The notes below the pieces were generated by a model. The model did not search any database, had not been told where the DNA came from, and saw nothing but the letters and a program-made list of their open reading frames with translations. Below are positions 47,088 through 57,241 of a stretch of DNA of 64,000 nt, in pieces. Both the position numbers and the translations under genes were made by a program. The stretch is from a virus. Location of the stretch: IMG/VR virus record IMGVR_UViG_3300044644_001860, positions 62,001-126,000 of that record; one strand, written 5' to 3'. The stretch's first letter is position 1. Every line of letters starts with the position of its first letter.

Positions 47088-48998
47088 ATGCTGAAAACGA
47101 CACTCGGGCAAATCATGATCAACGACGCGCTACCGCAGGAGATGCGGGACTACAATCGCGTCATGGATAAGAAGACGCTGAGCTCGTTATCGACCGAGCT
47201 CGCCAAGAATTATCCCGAACAGTACCGCGAAGTTACCAAGAAGCTGTTCGATGTTGGGCGAGACGCCTCCTACTCAACAGGCGGTTTGACGTTCTCCCTG
47301 CGAGACATCAAACAAACGCTCGCCGGTCAGCGGGCTAAGCTGGAAGTGCGAAAGCAGCTTCGCGGCATTATGGCCACGCCGGGCTTGTCTGAAAAAGACC
47401 GCAACTTAAAAATCCTCCAGCTGGCGGCGAACACGCAAAACAAGCTGCTTGAAGAAGTTTTTAACGAGGCGCAAGATCAAGACAACCCGCTCGCGACCCA
47501 AGTCAAATCGGCTATTCGCGGCAATAAGTACAGTCTTAGCTCACTTATTGGCGCCGACATGCTTTACGTCGACCACAAGGACGAGCCGATTCCGATCCCC
47601 GTTCTTAACAACTATGGTAGGGTTCTAACCCCCGCATATTTTTGCGCGGGCGCCTGGGGCCCCCGCAAGGGTCTAATTGACACGAAGACAGCCACGGCTG
47701 ACGCCGGGTTCTACGGCAAGCAATTGACGCAAATGGCGCACCGATTACTGGTGACGGCTGACGACGAAGACGACGACGCGCACAAGGACGCTTTAGAAGT
47801 CAGAGGGTTCCCAACCGATGTCGATGACGCCGACAATGAGGGCGCGCTTCTTGCCCGCGGTGCGGGCCCCTATAAACGAAATACAGTGCTGACGCCAAAA
47901 ATCCTAAAAGACCTGAAACAGATGGGCGTAAAGGACATCCTTGTTCGTAGTCCATTGGTCGGCGGCCCCGGCGATGGCGGCGTGTTCGGTAAGGACGTCG
48001 GCTACCGCGAAAAGGGCCGCATTCCTCCAATTGGCGACTATGTCGGTATTGCCGCCGCCCAAGCGTTAAGCGAGCCGGTGTCGCAGTCGCAATTGTCGTC
48101 AAAGCACTCCGGCGGTGTTGGTGGCGCGCGGGCCATTGGCGGCTTCAAAGCTATTAACGCGCTGGTGCAGGTTCCCAAAACTTATCCTGACGGCGCGACA
48201 CACGCGCAGCGCGACGGAGCGGTTCAAGAAGTACGCCCCGCGGCTCAGGGCGGCTTTTACGTGCGCGTTGACGGAGAAGATCATTACATCCGCGCCGATC
48301 AAAACGTGTCTGTCAAAAAGGGCGACCCGATCGAAGCCGGCGACGTGCTTTCGGACGGCATGCCCAACCCGTCTGAGGTCGTACGGCATAAAGGCGTCGG
48401 CGAGGGGCGTCGGTACTTCGTGGGCGCCATGCGTGACGTGTTAAAAAATAGCGGCATTACACCGCACCGACGAAACATCGAACTGGTGGCCCGCGGGCTG
48501 ATCAATCATGTGCGGTTAACTGACGAATACGGCAGTTACGCCCCAGATGACGTCGTGCCGTATTCGACGTTAGAGCGCGACTGGCAGCCGAGAGAAGGCG
48601 CTGTCTCTGGCGCGCCCTCTTCGTTAAAGGGGCATTACTTGGAAAAACCGGTGCTGCACTACTCGGTCGGCACAAAGATTGGTAAGGGCGTAATTGACAA
48701 TATGAGCCGCTACGGAATTAACAACGTGCAGGCCCACAGAAACCCGCCGCCGTTCCAGCCAGAAATGGTCCGCGGCATGGCGAACATTTCCAACGACCCG
48801 GACTGGATGACGCGCATGCTTGGCTCCTACCAAGAACGCGGATTCTTAAACAGCGTGCACCGGGGACTAAAAAGCGACACAAGCGGCAGTAGTTATGTGC
48901 CGGCCCTTGCCCGCGGCGAACAATTCGGGCTTTCTGGCCCCACAAGCGGCTGGAATCCGGCAACAACTAGGATAGACAGCCAAAACACTGTAAATTAG
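47088..48998 (+). CDS. RNA polymerase beta' C-terminal subunit
   Basis: 636 aa. AWGPRKGLIDTKTATADAGFYGKQL (residues ~189-213) is the bridge/trigger region equivalent of GARKGLxDTAxKTAxSGYL. VRSPLVGG, then GDYVGIAAAQALSEPVSQSQL (~315-335) matches the beta' GEAVGxIAAQSIGEPGTQLT block. GxGRRYFVGAMRDVL follows toward the C-terminus. It completes the beta' subunit begun in the upstream fusion; the split falls between the Mg2+ loop and the bridge helix. Confidence 0.93.
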   Translation: MLKTTLGQIMINDALPQEMRDYNRVMDKKTLSSLSTELAKNYPEQYREVTKKLFDVGRDASYSTGGLTFSLRDIKQTLAGQRAKLEVRKQLRGIMATPGLSEKDRNLKILQLAANTQNKLLEEVFNEAQDQDNPLATQVKSAIRGNKYSLSSLIGADMLYVDHKDEPIPIPVLNNYGRVLTPAYFCAGAWGPRKGLIDTKTATADAGFYGKQLTQMAHRLLVTADDEDDDAHKDALEVRGFPTDVDDADNEGALLARGAGPYKRNTVLTPKILKDLKQMGVKDILVRSPLVGGPGDGGVFGKDVGYREKGRIPPIGDYVGIAAAQALSEPVSQSQLSSKHSGGVGGARAIGGFKAINALVQVPKTYPDGATHAQRDGAVQEVRPAAQGGFYVRVDGEDHYIRADQNVSVKKGDPIEAGDVLSDGMPNPSEVVRHKGVGEGRRYFVGAMRDVLKNSGITPHRRNIELVARGLINHVRLTDEYGSYAPDDVVPYSTLERDWQPREGAVSGAPSSLKGHYLEKPVLHYSVGTKIGKGVIDNMSRYGINNVQAHRNPPPFQPEMVRGMANISNDPDWMTRMLGSYQERGFLNSVHRGLKSDTSGSSYVPALARGEQFGLSGPTSGWNPATTRIDSQNTVN

Positions 48999-49036
48999 AG
49001 TACCGAGTTTCGACCAATTGCCGCATGGAGGTGGCT

Positions 49037-51406
49037 GTGTACAACAAACGAGAAAAAAAGGCGTCAGTGCCCCAACTGCTGAAAATTGTGCGTAGTTTTG
49101 ACCGCACAAACACGAAAACAGCGGCGATCGGCGGTCACGGCGACGACACATCGTTCGAGCAGGCTTTTTCGAATCTGGCGCATGCTTATTTGCGCGATTC
49201 TGCGCCGAAACTCCTTGACCACGAGGTTGGTTTCCAGCTTCTTGACCGAAACCGCGAAAATACCAAAGCAGTCGGCGTTTTTGCGTTTAAAGTCGGCTCA
49301 AATTGGATGTACGCCCCGGTTTTCTTTTTAAATGGCGATCTTAAGGGTCACGAGCTGCTGTATCTGAAAAATCAGGACATGTTCGTGCCGCTCAAAGAAA
49401 ACTGGATTAATTATTTACTCAACCGCAAGCCGAGCATTCTGGGCAGCGGTATTCAACGAAATTTAACGTCTCTCGGCCAACGGCAGCCTGACTTTACACA
49501 GCTTTCCCGTTCGCCCGCAAAGTTTGGTTCCGCGCAACCGACGCTCAAGGAAATGATGGCGTCCGTTATGCCGACGTTTGCCCGCACGGCGACGATGAAC
49601 ACCAAAGAGGCATTTGAACAGCTTGGGAAGTCTCTCCATCTGGGCACGTTTTTAAAGCAAGCGCGACTCGAAACGGTCGAAATGCTTGTGAAGCTCTGTC
49701 AGCATGCTCCGCAAGTCGCGGAGGCTCTCGACGAGTTTCACGGGCTAAATATCGTTAAAGAAGCGATTGCCGAAATCAAGGAACGTGACCGGCTGAGCAA
49801 AATTAGCAGCGTGCTGACGAAAAAGGCCGAGAAGCCGGAAGCGCAGGGCACGTTGCAGGTCATCACGTACGACCTCACGGTGCAAAAGGCTTTACCGCCA
49901 GAATACACCGAAGAAGATCAAGAAAAACTGCTTCGGGACGGCGTGCTGATTAAAGACCAGCGGGACCGCGACGCTGTGTCCATTCCGTACAACATTCAAG
50001 TCTCGCAGAAGTTCTTCAACCCGACCGAAAGCGGTCTCTACGAAGTGTTAGTCAAGCCCGGTGAGATTGAGCGGTGCTACATCGCCGTCCACCCAATGGG
50101 TCCCAGCAAGCGCGCTGACTTTGCCACTGTAGTGCGCATTGACGGTAAACCGGACTGGCTGAATACGCGACCTGATCATATTTTTTGTTTAGCGCACGTC
50201 GAAGGCGACGAGTTCGATTCTTGGTACAACGCGCTCCCTGACGCCAACAGCGTTGGTAAGGATGCGCGGTACATGGTGCTTAACAAAAACGGAGATACGT
50301 CCGTACCGTTCCGCGTGCTCAAAGAGCACGGCGAAAATTCGTACGGGACGACGACCTATGAGGTCCACATGGAAGATCATTCAAAATTTCCTCCGCGTGG
50401 AAGCATTGGCCCGTGCTGCTACTCAGACCCGTTGAATTACGACAAGTACCGCGACGGGGTCCGCGTCCATCTGAACGGTAAGAAGGGCGCTGGCTTGCGT
50501 TCCAGCATGGGCGACATTTTCGTTCCAGAGAGTTTCAAGCTGTTAAAAGTCAGCAAGGGCGAAGATGACGACGAATTAGACGGGCAAGATACCTGCGGCT
50601 GCGGCGAAAGCGACCCGCCAGCCCTGCAGCCCGGCAACCTGCTTGATGTGCAGTCTGTGCTTATGAACAAGCTCGGCAGCCTTGAAGTCCGGCATAACGG
50701 CTCTGACGTCTGGATTAACAACGAGCAATTTACAACAAAGAGCGCGCTGATCTCACTGGTAAAACAGCACGGCCTGCGCGAGGCAGCCGCCCGCGAGATT
50801 CTTAGCAAAGCAGCCGCACAGCGTAAATTCGCGTGCCACGTCAAATATGCCGACCCGTACGGCGGCCCGATGATGATTCACGGCGCCCCGACTGCTCCGG
50901 CTGATCCGGGACCGGTTATGGGCGGCGAAAGCATTATGGGGACGAACATTCCAACGCAGCTTGGCATTGACGTTGGCGTTCCGGTGCCGGGCATGAGCGC
51001 GACCCAAACAGACCGCAGCGTTTACAACCCCAACACCCAGTTCGACCAAAAGGCCGTGCAGCAGGTACTCGACGCCGCCCAGTCTGGTCAGCGTGAAGTG
51101 TTTGATACGGCCATGATCGGCACCATGTTGCGCGCCGTCCGAGACGACGGCCTTGTCGACCGGTACATGGGCGACCTGACAAAGGGTCTGGATAAGATCG
51201 GCCGTATTTTGTTTATGTTTTACTGGCACGGTGACCGCTTTGCCGATCGTTACGGTAAGTCGGACATGCCCGAACTAGAAGACTCGTTGCGCAATGCTTT
51301 TGAAATGCTCGGCGACGTTATTCTGTTCTTGAAGCAAAAAACAATCGAGCCGTACCCCGAAGAGTCATCGCAGGACGTCGACTTGAACGCGCCTGCTAAC
51401 GTATAG
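49037..51406 (+). CDS. Large virion-block protein, unknown
   Basis: 789 aa from the GTG at 49037, six bases after GGAGG (the ATG at 49025 is part of that site). It begins MYNKREKKASVPQLLKIVRS. A conserved-looking block FKVGSNWMYAPVFFLNGDLK...YLKNQDMFVPLKENWINYLL lies near residues 80-130, and a cysteine cluster CGCGE lies near 520. The N-terminus, size and position upstream of the head genes suggest a structural protein; a portal role cannot be shown. Confidence 0.65.
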   Translation: MYNKREKKASVPQLLKIVRSFDRTNTKTAAIGGHGDDTSFEQAFSNLAHAYLRDSAPKLLDHEVGFQLLDRNRENTKAVGVFAFKVGSNWMYAPVFFLNGDLKGHELLYLKNQDMFVPLKENWINYLLNRKPSILGSGIQRNLTSLGQRQPDFTQLSRSPAKFGSAQPTLKEMMASVMPTFARTATMNTKEAFEQLGKSLHLGTFLKQARLETVEMLVKLCQHAPQVAEALDEFHGLNIVKEAIAEIKERDRLSKISSVLTKKAEKPEAQGTLQVITYDLTVQKALPPEYTEEDQEKLLRDGVLIKDQRDRDAVSIPYNIQVSQKFFNPTESGLYEVLVKPGEIERCYIAVHPMGPSKRADFATVVRIDGKPDWLNTRPDHIFCLAHVEGDEFDSWYNALPDANSVGKDARYMVLNKNGDTSVPFRVLKEHGENSYGTTTYEVHMEDHSKFPPRGSIGPCCYSDPLNYDKYRDGVRVHLNGKKGAGLRSSMGDIFVPESFKLLKVSKGEDDDELDGQDTCGCGESDPPALQPGNLLDVQSVLMNKLGSLEVRHNGSDVWINNEQFTTKSALISLVKQHGLREAAAREILSKAAAQRKFACHVKYADPYGGPMMIHGAPTAPADPGPVMGGESIMGTNIPTQLGIDVGVPVPGMSATQTDRSVYNPNTQFDQKAVQQVLDAAQSGQREVFDTAMIGTMLRAVRDDGLVDRYMGDLTKGLDKIGRILFMFYWHGDRFADRYGKSDMPELEDSLRNAFEMLGDVILFLKQKTIEPYPEESSQDVDLNAPANV

Positions 51407-51415
51407 AGGTAAACT

Positions 51416-51814
51416 ATGCCCGCTACCGTATGGTCCAACGCGCAAAGCTTCTCCGTTAACTCCGGCGCCGCCACCGTCGTGCCGATTCGCGTGCCGTATC
51501 GCGGCGTCTTGCGCGGTTACAGCTTAATTCAAACCAGCGGCACAAATGCCGGGGCGACAGCCAAACTATTGTCGAGCAACCGGGAAAAAGCGCCGAATAG
51601 CACATATCCCGAGGATTCGTTTATTGTCACGACAATGACCGTCGCGGCCAGCAGCGCTTCAACATCGCAAGAAAGTTTGAACATCGCCTATCAAAACCGC
51701 GACGGCGATCCCAGCAACGGAAAGCGGTTCCTGTATCTAAAAATTACGCCGGCTGGTTCTGGCAGCAAAGATTTTACGCTCACGGTCACAATTGAAACAC
51801 CGCGGCTAAACTAA
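51416..51814 (+). CDS. Beta-sandwich virion protein
   Basis: 132 aa, GAGGTAAACT upstream. Alternating beta-strand pattern, Ser/Thr-rich with no helices (SFSVNSGAATVVPIRVPYRG), typical of small decoration, joining or fibre proteins. It overlaps the next start by one base. Confidence 0.6.
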   Translation: MPATVWSNAQSFSVNSGAATVVPIRVPYRGVLRGYSLIQTSGTNAGATAKLLSSNREKAPNSTYPEDSFIVTTMTVAASSASTSQESLNIAYQNRDGDPSNGKRFLYLKITPAGSGSKDFTLTVTIETPRLN

Positions 51815-52758
51815 TGACTCAGGCGCTGTGCGACAATCTAAAGCGCGCGCCAAGCTGGCGGTGGTTGCGCGCCATGGAAATTGACGGCGGTGGCTTCAAG
51901 GCCACGAAGGCGCTCGACGGGTCTGACGGCTTTCGGTGGATTCGACGCTCGTTGCGGTTTAAGCGACGTTTTGACGCGGCGGGCAATCAAACCCCCGCTA
52001 TTTACGCCGTGGTGTTGGCGGACAGGCCACTATTCTGGGCGCACTCTATCTGGGCTGACGAGAAAAGCCCCGTTCGTTGGGCGATCGAAGCCCGCATCCT
52101 TGCCGGCGAGTCTGACGAAGCAATCGCCGAGAAGCTGGGGACAAAAGCCGACGTTATCGATGTTTACGCTAATACGTTCTTTGACGTTCGGAGCAAGTTG
52201 CAGAACATGGATTACGTGCTGACGGTCGTATTAGCCGACGCTGTCACACGCGGATTACAAGAACGGCACTACGACCTATTGTGGAAAATGCTGGGATATT
52301 GCGGCGGCGCTCACGTGCTGGACGCTACGATCAGCCGGTTCACAAAAATGGTTAAACCGGATAGCCCCGAACAAGTTTCCACGTTTTTCCAAGAATTTGC
52401 CGTTAATACCATGAAATACAAGGCCGCGCTGTCTGCCATGACGGTTCCGGTCAACACGCACACACAATTGCCTTTAATCGACTCTTTTGTAAAATATGTA
52501 GAGATCGAGCGTACAACCGAAAATGCAGTAAAGGCACAATCGTCTATCGTCGAAAACATTGGGGAAATGCTAAAATCGCTTACGTTCACAGTCGGCACCA
52601 AACTAGAAGCAAATCCGATCAAAGTGTTGCCGTATGACGATCAGGCTGCGGAATTAAGAAGTGACGAGCTGCTATCTGCGGCAGTCGGCGGTGTGGTTTT
52701 AAATGGCGCCGACATTCAAAAATTAAACTTCCCGGAGAAGGACAATGCAGGCACTTAA
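51814..52758 (+). CDS. Helical protein with HTH-like segment
   Basis: 314 aa. AIEARILAGESDEAIAEKLG (residues ~88-107) followed by DVIDVYANTF reads as a helix-turn-helix, suggesting DNA binding or terminase-small-subunit-like character. The rest is helical. A small packaging subunit is possible but unproven. It overlaps the next gene by 14 bases. Confidence 0.5.
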   Translation: MTQALCDNLKRAPSWRWLRAMEIDGGGFKATKALDGSDGFRWIRRSLRFKRRFDAAGNQTPAIYAVVLADRPLFWAHSIWADEKSPVRWAIEARILAGESDEAIAEKLGTKADVIDVYANTFFDVRSKLQNMDYVLTVVLADAVTRGLQERHYDLLWKMLGYCGGAHVLDATISRFTKMVKPDSPEQVSTFFQEFAVNTMKYKAALSAMTVPVNTHTQLPLIDSFVKYVEIERTTENAVKAQSSIVENIGEMLKSLTFTVGTKLEANPIKVLPYDDQAAELRSDELLSAAVGGVVLNGADIQKLNFPEKDNAGT

Positions 52759-54304
52759 CAAACAAGCGGAGGCGAAGCTCATCAGCGCGATTGAACGCGC
52801 GGCTACATTCGCCAACGAGGGCATGAGTCCTAACGACGCGATCATCAAAAGTGCCGGCGAGGCCAACGTGCCTGCCGGGCATATTAACTTGATGGTGCAC
52901 GCGTACAACACGGGTCGTACGACAAAACAACGAGAAGCTGGCGAAGACACGCTGCAGAAGGCGGCCGACTTTCAATTAGCAGACGCCGACGTTGTATTAA
53001 AAGCGCTTTACCCTGAAACGGTAAAGACTTCCGCGGAAATATCGCAAAACTCGATAGTGTCGGCAGAGTATGCTGTGTCCCCCGTCGGCATGCTCCAGCG
53101 CCGGCAGGCCGAGATGCGCAAAGCCGCGGCTGCCAAGGTAGCGCTTCCTGAAAAGACATACGTACCGCCTCCCCGCGACGAGCACGCGGCTGCCATGCGT
53201 TCGCAGAGCGAAAAGGTAGCCGCGCAGCGTGCTGCCGACGAAAAACGCCGCTTAGCTTTTATTGCGTATAACGAAGCCGCGGCTGACATGGCGAAGCTTG
53301 CCGAGTATTTCCGTCGGCCGGGCAACATGCCGTTTCAAGACGCCCTGCGCGAGGTCGGGCTGCGCTTCGGTGACAGCGGCGTGGCTGTGTTGAACAAGGT
53401 CGCCGAGGTGTACCCGCACTTCGCGAAACAAGCCAGCGCAAAAGCCAACTACTTCGGTAACGACGATGTTTACGGCCTTGTTACAAAGGTCGTAAACGGC
53501 ATTGAGCGGTACAACGATTTAAAAAGCGCTGTGCCGGAACTGAACACAAAGGTAGCGCAAAAAAAAAATCTTGAGCCCGCCCAAATTGTGACCGGGTCGG
53601 TGCTCAACGCGCTGCAGCAAAAGCCGTTGCAGCTTAAAACCGCGTACAACCCGCGTGGTGCCGGGGCGTGGAACAACGCTGGACCGCAAGACCCAGATGA
53701 AGCCGCCGCTGTAATGGGCGCTTTAGGAATTGGCGGTGACGAGCCGCCACCTCCGCCTCCTAACGATATGCCGCGGTACGTGCCGGACTGGAATAACACA
53801 GTCAGGCGAGAAAGAGACTACGGCGACTTCCGCCTTAACAACGTTTATTCTCGCGGCGACGACTCAGTGCTGAGCTCTATCGGCGGCATGCTCGCCGGCC
53901 CGCAGCAAGCCGCGATGGGCGCTATCGGCAAAGAGCTTTTTGATCCGGCAAAAAAAGAAAAAATGAAGCGGCAAGAGTACGAGAAGCTGACTTCACCCGA
54001 CCACGAAACGGCGCTGAAAAATATCAAGGCTCAGGCCACGCTTCACGACTTGTTGTTAAATGACGACGTCGTTTCCGGGCATGATCCGAAAGAGGTCGCC
54101 GTGGCGTTTAATGAAATTGCTAACGCCGCTCCCGGCGTCGTTGACTCGCCCGCTGTGCTGCAGGCCCTCCTGCGGAAGCGATTAGAGTCTGGCCAGCTGG
54201 CTGACTTCGACGTCAAGCAACTGCTGGAAATGGACAAGCTCAAGGCCGAGCGCGACAAGCTGCGAACCGAAACCATGGAAAAGGAGCGCAACCTCGTTGC
54301 GTAA
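52745..54304 (+). CDS. Helical virion-block protein
   Basis: 519 aa. Ala/Lys/Glu-rich helices at both ends, a Pro-rich hinge (GGDEPPPPPPNDMPRYVPDW) near residues 335-360 and a coiled-coil C-terminus. AGGAGAAGGACA-like site upstream. Position suggests head assembly, but no family is recognised. Confidence 0.6.
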   Translation: MQALNKQAEAKLISAIERAATFANEGMSPNDAIIKSAGEANVPAGHINLMVHAYNTGRTTKQREAGEDTLQKAADFQLADADVVLKALYPETVKTSAEISQNSIVSAEYAVSPVGMLQRRQAEMRKAAAAKVALPEKTYVPPPRDEHAAAMRSQSEKVAAQRAADEKRRLAFIAYNEAAADMAKLAEYFRRPGNMPFQDALREVGLRFGDSGVAVLNKVAEVYPHFAKQASAKANYFGNDDVYGLVTKVVNGIERYNDLKSAVPELNTKVAQKKNLEPAQIVTGSVLNALQQKPLQLKTAYNPRGAGAWNNAGPQDPDEAAAVMGALGIGGDEPPPPPPNDMPRYVPDWNNTVRRERDYGDFRLNNVYSRGDDSVLSSIGGMLAGPQQAAMGAIGKELFDPAKKEKMKRQEYEKLTSPDHETALKNIKAQATLHDLLLNDDVVSGHDPKEVAVAFNEIANAAPGVVDSPAVLQALLRKRLESGQLADFDVKQLLEMDKLKAERDKLRTETMEKERNLVA

Positions 54305-54316
54305 TGAAGTGCCGCT

Positions 54317-55795
54317 ATGAGCATGATTAAAGTAATTCAGCCGCACGCACAAAACTTTAGCGAGCCCGTAGCCGCGCTCATCAAAGTATCTAGCCGCGGA
54401 ATAATCGGGTCTGATCGGTCAGCGCTGATTAAACGTGCCGGCGCTGAGTTCGTAGATCATTTGGCCAACATCAAGTTTGCCGCGGATGAGGTGCCTGTGC
54501 ATCTTATCGCCATCGGCGCCACCGAGGATTACGGCCCGAACCGCAACGGAGACGGTTTCACGCGTGACTGCTGCAAGAAGTATCACCACACGTTTGAAAA
54601 GTTTGCGCGGTTCTATCGGGATCACGCCAACAAGAATCCGGCAAAAAGCTACGGGCTTGTAAAGGCGTCGTTTTACAACGAACCAATGCGCCGAATCGAA
54701 CTGGTATGCGCTTTAAATAGCACCAAAGAAGCAGCAGAGCGTAACGGCGGTTTAGTGGCCGACAAAGAACTAGAGAAGCTGTCGAACGACCAAGAGATTC
54801 CAGTTTCGATGGCGTGCAAAATTCCATTCGACAAGTGTTCGTCGTGCGGCAACATGGCCCGCACCCGCGCCGAGTACTGCGACTCGATTGAGAATGGCGG
54901 TCACTGCAAAGCTGGCGGTTTGAAACACAACATCGGTCGGGTAATGTCTGACGGTCACATCCTGCACGCCGACAACCCTGACCCTTCGTTCTTTGATATT
55001 TCGCATGTGTTTCGTCCGGCTGACCGCATCGCGTACGTTTCCGGACAACTGCAAAAAGCTGCCTCAAGTGCCGGCTGTATGTCTGGCGCAGAGTTAGCTG
55101 AGCAAATGGGTGTAACGCTCCCCGTATCGCTCTTAACCAACGAATTTACTAGTAAGCGGGCGCAGGCGCAGTTACAGGCTTTACAGTTACTCGCTGACAC
55201 GGAGCGCACCCTGAACCTGCGTGATCTTACGAAAGCGGCCGCGTACACCCCAACCGGTCTCTCCGCAGCCATTCAGCAGCCGATTGATTTTGAAAGCGCC
55301 CCGATTGTCGGCTCCGTTAAGCTTGCAGAGTTGCTGCGCGGCTTGGCTGACGCGGCGGTTGTCTTACCCGTGCGCGACTTCTTGATGTTAACAATTAAAC
55401 AAGCTGATTTTGGGCTCGTGAACGCGGTATCATCTGCGACAATTAGCATTTTTGACCGGCTGTTGAACGAGCCAAATATTGCATCTACACTTGAAAATAA
55501 CGTATACTTTCCGGCAGACGCAGCTCCGCCGGCCGTGCGTTTATGGGCCGAAAAAGTGGCGTGCACTTACAGCGTACTAGAAGATCGTATGCAAAAACAG
55601 GCTTATACAGCGGCATTGCGCGGTGCAACGCCGCGTCATCTTGTAGAGAAGACTGCATCGGCAACGCCAGCGATAAATGCTCTTGCAAAGCACTACGCTC
55701 TCTATAAGATTGCTGCATTAACGGCAGTCACTGAGAAATATGGAAATAACTTGTTGACAGTAGGCCACTGCATACTGCAAAATTACATTACTTGA
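54317..55795 (+). CDS. Candidate capsid maturation protease
   Basis: 492 aa. HLIAIGATEDYGPNRNGDGF (residues ~62-81), KKYHHTFEKFARFYRDHANK, VKASFYNEPMRRIELVCALN, IPVSMACKIPFDKCSSCG and FFDISHVFRPADRIAYV follow the pattern I recall for prohead/core proteases of large phages. Four cysteines in the CSSCGN...YCDS...HCK region may bind zinc. Upstream of scaffold-like and capsid genes, the expected order for a processing protease. The C-terminal half is helical and may be a scaffold extension. Confidence 0.6.
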   Translation: MSMIKVIQPHAQNFSEPVAALIKVSSRGIIGSDRSALIKRAGAEFVDHLANIKFAADEVPVHLIAIGATEDYGPNRNGDGFTRDCCKKYHHTFEKFARFYRDHANKNPAKSYGLVKASFYNEPMRRIELVCALNSTKEAAERNGGLVADKELEKLSNDQEIPVSMACKIPFDKCSSCGNMARTRAEYCDSIENGGHCKAGGLKHNIGRVMSDGHILHADNPDPSFFDISHVFRPADRIAYVSGQLQKAASSAGCMSGAELAEQMGVTLPVSLLTNEFTSKRAQAQLQALQLLADTERTLNLRDLTKAAAYTPTGLSAAIQQPIDFESAPIVGSVKLAELLRGLADAAVVLPVRDFLMLTIKQADFGLVNAVSSATISIFDRLLNEPNIASTLENNVYFPADAAPPAVRLWAEKVACTYSVLEDRMQKQAYTAALRGATPRHLVEKTASATPAINALAKHYALYKIAALTAVTEKYGNNLLTVGHCILQNYIT

Positions 55796-55841
55796 ACCGA
55801 AGCTGGTCACATGACGTGACCCAGTCTTTAAGGAGAAAAAC

Positions 55842-57227
55842 ATGGCACGGATGCAACGTTCTCTTTTTGCTCAGTTAAACGCGTTAGCGGAAGAAATTTC
55901 GCAGGGCGCCGTCAAGGCCGCGTCGGAAAAGTCGGCTGGCCCCGTTCCTTCCGATCCGGGTGGGTATCAGGGCGCTTCGAGCCACCCCACAACGAGCATT
56001 GATAACAACGTACGAGACGCTGCGACCGGTGCGCGAGCTTCTGAGTATGAGGCTGACATCAAGAAGCAGCAGGGCCCCCTTTCAGTCGACAACGCTCCTG
56101 AGATGTCTCAAGAAGGTCGGCAGGACGAGGTTCAACTTAACATCAATACAAAGGCCACGGCTGTCGGTGAAGACCCGTCGGTTGAAAAGGATTACAAGGG
56201 CGACAAGGACGACCCGGGCACAGCTCACCCCGCCAAGACAAACGACGGCGAGAAGTACAGCTCGGTAACTTTCAAGACTGCGCGCGAAGCTTGCGGCAAT
56301 CTTGGAAACGATATCCTCGCTAACCTGATCAATTTCGGCACTGCCCGTCTTAACGCCGAGAAGGCCGCTGAAATGCCGGCCTTCATTCAGGCGAAAATGG
56401 ACGAAAAAAAAGAGTCGCCCGCTAAAGAAAAAGCCGAGCACGGCAAACTGAAGGGCGACCAGCACAAGCTCGACGTCGACAACGACGGCAAGATTGAGGG
56501 TTCGGACCTCGCTTCGCTGCGCGGAGACAAAGAAGCCGCTTATAGCGCCGGTTATGAGCTGGCAGCACATCTTGGCGTAGAAAAAGAGGCTGCTGAAGCC
56601 GCCGTTCGCGAGGTGTGTGCAAACACGCTGCGCGAAGCCGACGAGATGGCCGACCTGCTCATTGGATTTTTAACAACCAAGCGTGCGAATGACGACGCGC
56701 TTGGTGATGCGTCTGAAGGCGAAGATCACGACACCGCTGGTGACGAAGACTCCGGCGCTGGCGATGCCCCTATGATGGGCGGCGCTGACGAATCCGCTGC
56801 GCTTGCCGGAGCCGAAGGTGACCCTGCCGCCGGTGGCGACATGGGCGGCATGATGGACGGCGGCATGGGCGGAGAACCGTCTGAAGACGAAGCTGTTCAA
56901 GAACTGGCGATGGCTTTAGAAGAACTCGGCATTCCGCCGGAAGCACTTCTTGAAGCTGTTCAATCTGGCGCTCTCGGCGGAGACGCCGGCGGTGCTGGTG
57001 GAATGCCCCCAGCCGGCGGCGAAATTCCTGCTGAAGCTGCTGCGCCCGGTATGGACGCTGCGCCGAAGATGGCTGCCGACCGCGCGCAAGCCCTAACTGA
57101 AGTTGGCTCTGCTGTAATCAACTTCAAGCGCTCTGGCAAGTTTCAAATCAAAGAAGCTCGTACAAAGCGTTCCCGCCAGTTGCGTGATATAATGAAGCAG
57201 CATGTAATCGAACTGGTAAACCGATAA
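55842..57227 (+). CDS. Acidic scaffold-like protein
   Basis: 461 aa, strong AAGGAGAAAAAC site. Highly acidic and Gly/Ala/Met-rich with predicted helices at both ends, typical of phage scaffolds or core proteins. LDVDNDGKIEGSDLASLRG (~215) is an EF-hand/dockerin-like calcium loop. The C-terminal ~35 residues are basic (NFKRSGKFQIKEARTKRSRQ), the usual capsid-binding end of a scaffold. Probably cleaved by the protease at 54317. Confidence 0.65.
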   Translation: MARMQRSLFAQLNALAEEISQGAVKAASEKSAGPVPSDPGGYQGASSHPTTSIDNNVRDAATGARASEYEADIKKQQGPLSVDNAPEMSQEGRQDEVQLNINTKATAVGEDPSVEKDYKGDKDDPGTAHPAKTNDGEKYSSVTFKTAREACGNLGNDILANLINFGTARLNAEKAAEMPAFIQAKMDEKKESPAKEKAEHGKLKGDQHKLDVDNDGKIEGSDLASLRGDKEAAYSAGYELAAHLGVEKEAAEAAVREVCANTLREADEMADLLIGFLTTKRANDDALGDASEGEDHDTAGDEDSGAGDAPMMGGADESAALAGAEGDPAAGGDMGGMMDGGMGGEPSEDEAVQELAMALEELGIPPEALLEAVQSGALGGDAGGAGGMPPAGGEIPAEAAAPGMDAAPKMAADRAQALTEVGSAVINFKRSGKFQIKEARTKRSRQLRDIMKQHVIELVNR

Positions 57228-57241
57228 TTACGGAGGTTTTA

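Noticed and set aside
49037-51406. Portal protein
   Set aside because: Size and position would fit, but the sequence shows no portal-type helical clip or wing pattern I can identify.
51814-52758. Small terminase subunit
   Set aside because: The HTH-like stretch is suggestive, but no large terminase (Walker A/nuclease) is in the window and neighbours do not settle it.
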